Assembly: GCF_003287735.1 (NCBI RefSeq)
Contig: NZ_NSCM01000010.1
Coordinates: forward strand, 1-64,000
Direction of reading: 5' to 3'
From: Photorhabdus bodei
GTDB lineage: Bacteria > Pseudomonadota > Gammaproteobacteria > Enterobacterales > Enterobacteriaceae
DNA length: 64,000 nucleotides
In this document: in pieces, positions 61,440 through 64,000 of the stretch
Position numbering within the stretch: the first letter of the stretch is position 1
How the letters are laid out: each line of letters opens with the position of its first letter
Made by a program: the position numbers and the translations under genes
The notes under the pieces: model-generated
Database searches by the model: none
The model's input: only the letters and a program-made list of their open reading frames with translations
What the model was told of the DNA's origin: nothing

Positions 61440-61596
61440 TGCGGAACCTGCAAAATCGGTATGGCAATTATTCCAGCCGGGATATACCGAAGACTATCAT
61501 TGATCACAGTATTTTATTAACGATAAGCAAATATCAAATCAGATGCTGCTATGGCGGTTTTTATGTTTAGAGCAGTTTCCCGCCCTAATTCGTTAG
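61440..61596 (+). pseudogene. Decayed flhE remnant
   Basis: One frame encodes FCAEPAKSVWQLFQPGYTED, then a stop, then SQYFINDKQISNQMLLWRF. Spacing of the W-Q near the mature N-terminus and the later Q-M-L-L-W-R resembles FlhE, which normally follows flhA. The start and C-terminus are missing and a TGA interrupts it. Call is by position and short matches only. Confidence 0.4.
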
Positions 61597-61859
61597 TGAT
61601 GAACTATTTCTTTTCTAGTTAACTCAGCTAGAAAAGCAGAACGATTTTTATGGTGGTTGTTTTCCTCAATGCAGCGATCTATAGCAGTTAACAGATTGCT
61701 AAGTATGGTTAAATTGAATTTGATGACCTTTGACTCATATTTCTCTGGGTCTAATTCAATAAGAGTAATAACCCCTCCATCTCCAGACAAACGAGGAGCA
61801 CCGATGTAATCGGATGAGTTGTTGGGGACATAGCCGCCCTGTTCGGTTAAAACATCCAT
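61593..61859 (-). CDS. HicB-like antitoxin fragment (ribbon-helix-helix end)
   Basis: An 88-residue frame. The second half, VIKFNLTILSNLLTAIDRCI and NRSAFLAELTRKE, is the ribbon-helix-helix DNA-binding end seen in HicB antitoxins. The first half is shorter than the usual partial RNase H-like domain of the family. No hicA toxin gene is next to it. It is probably a remnant of a toxin-antitoxin pair. Confidence 0.55.
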   Translation of the reverse strand: MDVLTEQGGYVPNNSSDYIGAPRLSGDGGVITLIELDPEKYESKVIKFNLTILSNLLTAIDRCIEENNHHKNRSAFLAELTRKEIVHH

Positions 61860-62206
61860 ATGCTGCCCGAATTGCTAACGCTGATGGGAGAAATTTTTCG
61901 TATCAGTCAGAGTGTAGGTATAACTTTAATAAAAAAATATGTTTCAGATATCGGGACTACAACTTCAATTCAGAAAAAATAAAAGGAATTATTATTTCAT
62001 TGTAGCATCAGGTGTAAAATGTGATGGCAATGAAATTTCCATTGCACATGATAGAGTTATAGGCAGGGAATATATTGATGCTTATAGTGTATCTACGCGA
62101 AAAATAAATATGTATGCTATGTTTTTTTAATAATTAAAATAAAATATTTTCATTATGTGGCAATAAGTTTCCTGAATGGGAAGGCTTAAAAAGCATTGAC
62201 GCAGCA
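61860..62206. other. Unassigned AT-rich sequence
   Basis: About 350 bases. A 63-codon frame at 61939-62130 with a stretch NEISIAHDRVIGREYIDAYS is open but has no ribosome site and matches nothing I know. Confidence 0.35.
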
Positions 62207-62523
62207 ATGAGTTATCATATTGATAAAACAGGAAAAGAGTCACTTGACTATCATTACTACATCAGTTCAGCGGAACACAGTCGCGCCGACTTTGCGGCTG
62301 CTGTTCCGGAGCCACTGGAGGACAGAAGCACGGTTACACAGGGTTTTGATGTCTGCATGAAGGAAGATCTCTGTCTCCCCCGCAAGGGAGATTCCTCTGA
62401 AATATTGACGTGCATGCGACATCTAAGCCTGAATATGCTTCTGGTAGAAACGACAAAACAGCCAGTATTTGCCGAAAACGAAGAATTGCGAGTATGGACA
62501 TTGGCTATTTGGATAGGGTATTA
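62207..62523 (+). pseudogene. ISAs1-family (H-repeat) transposase remnant
   Basis: The frame encodes SLDYHYYISSAEHSRADFAA, then a rearranged VTQGFDVCMKEDLCLPRKGD and MRHLSLNMLLVETTKQ. Intact members read HYYISSL, then HWxIEN..HWxLDVxxxEDxxxxRxGN and LRRIALNLL. The 5' part is missing and the HWxIEN region is altered, so it is inactive. Confidence 0.75.
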
Positions 62524-62647
62524 GATGCCGGAGCTAATATGTTGGGCAAGAAATAAATATTCATGCTATTGACCTGATTGATGAGTTGGACGTGATTAGG
62601 ATCGAAAAATAAAATAAATAAATAAATTGAAAAATGATATTTATTCT

Positions 62648-62676
62648 TTGACATTGACAATTTCCTAACATACGAT
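62648..62676 (+). promoter_or_regulatory. Sigma-70-like promoter of the small peptide gene
   Basis: TTGACA, a 17-base spacer and TACGAT give a near-consensus sigma-70 promoter 70 bases before the 23-codon ORF. A second TTGACA overlaps the spacer start at 62654. Confidence 0.65.
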
Positions 62677-62746
62677 TCATTCAGCTCAAGCATTAGGGCT
62701 AATAATGAAGTGGTACACTAATCAAATTATTGTGAGGAAAAGTATC

Positions 62747-62818
62747 ATGGAATCAGCAATGGAACTTTTTGAAGTAGATATTAATGATTGCGACCTGCAA
62801 GGTCTCTGCATGTGGTAA
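62747..62818 (+). CDS. 23-aa peptide, candidate modified-peptide precursor
   Basis: A 23-codon ORF too short for usual gene callers. The peptide starts MESAMELFEVDIND and ends with CDLQGLCMW; Cys15, Cys21, Met22 and Trp23 stand out after an acidic leader-like half. Support for expression: a promoter TTGACA-N17-TACGAT, a ribosome site GTGAGGAAA 8 bases upstream, two adjacent TAA stops, and a perfect terminator 6 bases later. Downstream genes encode a SAM decarboxylase-like protein and a radical SAM enzyme, a context in which short precursor peptides are common. No known class is matched. The modification, if any, is unproven. Confidence 0.55.
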   Translation: MESAMELFEVDINDCDLQGLCMW

Positions 62819-62824
62819 TAAAAT

Positions 62825-62850
62825 GTAAGGGAAGCTAATGCTTCCCTTAC
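62825..62850 (+). terminator. Terminator or attenuator after the peptide ORF
   Basis: An 11-bp perfect stem, GTAAGGGAAGC with GCTTCCCTTAC, loop TAAT, followed by a T-rich stretch (TTGTCTATCTTATT). It would give a short abundant peptide mRNA with partial readthrough to downstream genes. Confidence 0.85.
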
Positions 62851-62890
62851 TTGTCTATCTTATTATTCATTATCAACAGGGGCTCTCAAA

Positions 62891-63269
62891 TTGGACGATC
62901 GTGGATTTCACAATGTCTGGGATATTGTCTTGCATGATAATGAGATATTATCTGATGCGGATTCATTGAACACTTTTTTTTTATGAAGCGCTAAAGAGAT
63001 CTGGCTTCAGAATAATAGGTCATCTCTGTCATAAATTTACTGATGGGGGAGAAGGTGTCACTGGATTATTCCTTCTTTCTGAATCACATCTATCATTTCA
63101 CACATATCCCGAGACAAACTACATAAGCATTGATGTTTACACTTGTGGAAAACAAGATACATGTATACATAACGATATAGAAAAGTTTTTCAAGGATAGT
63201 AAAAGATTTACTGTTCGTGGTTTGCAAAGAGGGAGTAGTCTAGATACCTATCCATTAACAACAGGGTGA
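62891..63269 (+). pseudogene. S-adenosylmethionine decarboxylase-like gene with frameshift at a T9 run
   Basis: TTG 62891 with AGGGG upstream opens a frame reading DDRGFHNVWDIVLHDNEILS to TTT TTA TGA at a run of nine T (62974-62982). One T less would join it to YEALKRSGFRIIGHLCHKF, then SESHLSFHTYPE and SIDVYTCGK, ending at TGA 63267. This is the small single-chain type of AdoMetDC (like B. subtilis SpeH), with the pyruvoyl-forming Ser in SESH and the Cys in YTCG. Total about 123 residues if restored. AdoMetDC makes decarboxylated SAM, an aminopropyl donor. It may be a pseudogene, slip-corrected in mRNA, or a sequence error. Confidence 0.75.
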
Positions 63270-63276
63270 TTTATTT

Positions 63277-63960
63277 ATGAAATTAATTAATAATGGAATA
63301 ATTAAGTTCGATTACCAATTCCCTATATACAATTTTTTCTTCCCAAATCAAACATTTAATTCCTTTAGTGGAGATGAAAACTCCATATCAAGGATATTAG
63401 GAAATGCGAATTCTGAGGTCAATTCGAGAGCTCTTTATTTCCATATTCCGTTTTGTGAATCTATCTGTACATTTTGCCCCTTCACCAAGGGACTATACAA
63501 AAACCATGAAGTGATAGACAGGTATGTAAAAGCACTTATCAATGAAGTAGAGTATAAAAGTAGATTTATTGACTATAAGGCAATTCCTATACGAGCAATA
63601 TTTTTCGGAGGCGGAACCCCGTCATTATTATCGCCTGAAAATATTATCGATATAGGTGAAACTATTAAGAAATATTTTGACTTATCCTCTCTACAAGAAT
63701 TCTCTTTCGAGCTTAGCATAAATAGTGTAACTAGGGAGGGAATTGATGCTTTAAAAGAAATAGGCGTTACACATACTCGATTTGGTTTGCAAACAATGGA
63801 TCCTACGTGGAGAGAACTATTTAATCTCACTGCGTCAATAGATACAATTGAAAAGTCTTCACATTTATTGGTTTCGAATTTTGATTATGTTTTATGTGAT
63901 ATACCTTATGGATTTCAAGATGCATCGCGGCGGCAAGGGAGCGAATCCCCGGGAGCATAG
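63277..63960 (+). CDS. HemN-like radical SAM protein, truncated by an ERIC
   Basis: A 227-residue frame. The radical SAM cluster motif CxxxCxxC is present as CESICTFCPF (about residue 61), preceded by ALYFHIPF as in the HemN family, followed by FFGGGTPSLL (SAM-binding glycine-rich stretch) and RFGLQTMDP. The last about 19 residues, from IPYGFQ on, are translated from ERIC element 8, so the C-terminal half typical of HemN-like proteins (about 400 residues) is lost or continues beyond the ERIC. It follows the decarboxylase-like gene by 7 bases, with AGGGTGA as ribosome site. Substrate unknown; the adjacent peptide is a candidate. Confidence 0.8.
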   Translation: MKLINNGIIKFDYQFPIYNFFFPNQTFNSFSGDENSISRILGNANSEVNSRALYFHIPFCESICTFCPFTKGLYKNHEVIDRYVKALINEVEYKSRFIDYKAIPIRAIFFGGGTPSLLSPENIIDIGETIKKYFDLSSLQEFSFELSINSVTREGIDALKEIGVTHTRFGLQTMDPTWRELFNLTASIDTIEKSSHLLVSNFDYVLCDIPYGFQDASRRQGSESPGA

Positions 63961-64000
63961 ATAACTATGTGACCGGGGTGAGTGAGTGCAGCCAACAAAG
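63900..64000 (+). repeat. ERIC element 8 (cut by window end)
   Basis: The first about 101 bases of an ERIC copy, identical in core to element 1, inserted within the radical SAM reading frame. The right part is outside the window. Confidence 0.95.

Noticed and set aside
62747..62818. The small peptide could be a darobactin precursor, since Photorhabdus makes darobactin
   Set aside because: It lacks the W-N-W-S-K-S-F core, and the neighbouring enzymes differ from the darobactin genes.
3041..64000. Eight near-identical repeats of about 127 bp could suggest a CRISPR array or an insertion sequence
   Set aside because: They are dispersed over the window, occur in both orientations, have no spacers or transposase, and carry the ERIC core palindrome.

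Overview
The window is enterobacterial DNA most like Photorhabdus. It carries the flagellar and chemotaxis master region in the enteric order (flhDC, motAB, cheAW, two chemoreceptor genes, cheRBYZ, then flhBA). Between cheZ and flhB lies about 37 kb of accessory DNA holding a syrbactin (glidobactin/luminmycin-type) NRPS/PKS cluster and a branched-chain ketoacid dehydrogenase/ketosynthase set that I recognise as the bkdABC genes of Photorhabdus isopropylstilbene synthesis. At least eight ERIC elements of about 127 bp are scattered through the window. The species call rests on recall of this gene content and order, not on a search.

Layout. 1-5200: two tRNA-Asn genes bracketing an unknown 358-aa protein, ylaC, a cold shock gene, an mgtC-like gene and two ERICs. 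5200-8600: a long AT-rich stretch without a convincing gene, ending in a perfect CRP-type palindrome upstream of flhD. 8629-20795: flhDC to cheZ, compact and colinear, with a perfect-looking sigma-28 promoter before the first receptor gene. 20800-22570: an unknown small gene, a methyltransferase, a GNAT-like pseudogene and an ERIC. 22689-41054 (minus strand): lysine 4-hydroxylase-like glbB, giant hybrid synthetase glbC, an MFS exporter, loading module glbF and an NTF2-like protein. 41055-45560: degraded transposase and regulator fragments, two ERICs and a sugar porin. 45561-51281: bkdABC. 51282-53775: cupin gene, DUF4160/DUF2442 remnants, ERICs. 53714-57799 (minus strand): a PAAR/pyocin-type DNase effector, its immunity gene, a silent alternative toxin tip and three DUF6392-type immunity-like genes. 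58104-61329: flhBA, followed by a decayed flhE. 61440-64000: antitoxin-like and transposase remnants, then a small peptide locus cut by the window edge.

How the genes work together. FlhDC activates the flagellar genes; MotAB power rotation, Che proteins steer, and FlhBA form export-gate parts. GlbF should acylate and load threonine (its specificity residues read DFWNIGMVH). GlbC should add hydroxylysine made with GlbB, then a second amino acid, extend with malonate, reduce, dehydrate and macrocyclise, giving a proteasome inhibitor that the MFS protein may export. BkdA and BkdB should make an isovaleryl-type acyl unit and pass it to the ACP fused to BkdB, and BkdC should condense it.

The most novel-looking item is at the right end: a 23-codon ORF with a good promoter, a good ribosome binding site and a perfect terminator hairpin, followed by a small S-adenosylmethionine decarboxylase-like gene (frame broken at a T9 run) and a HemN-like radical SAM gene (cut by an ERIC). 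This resembles a decayed peptide-modification (RiPP-like) locus that I cannot match to a known class.
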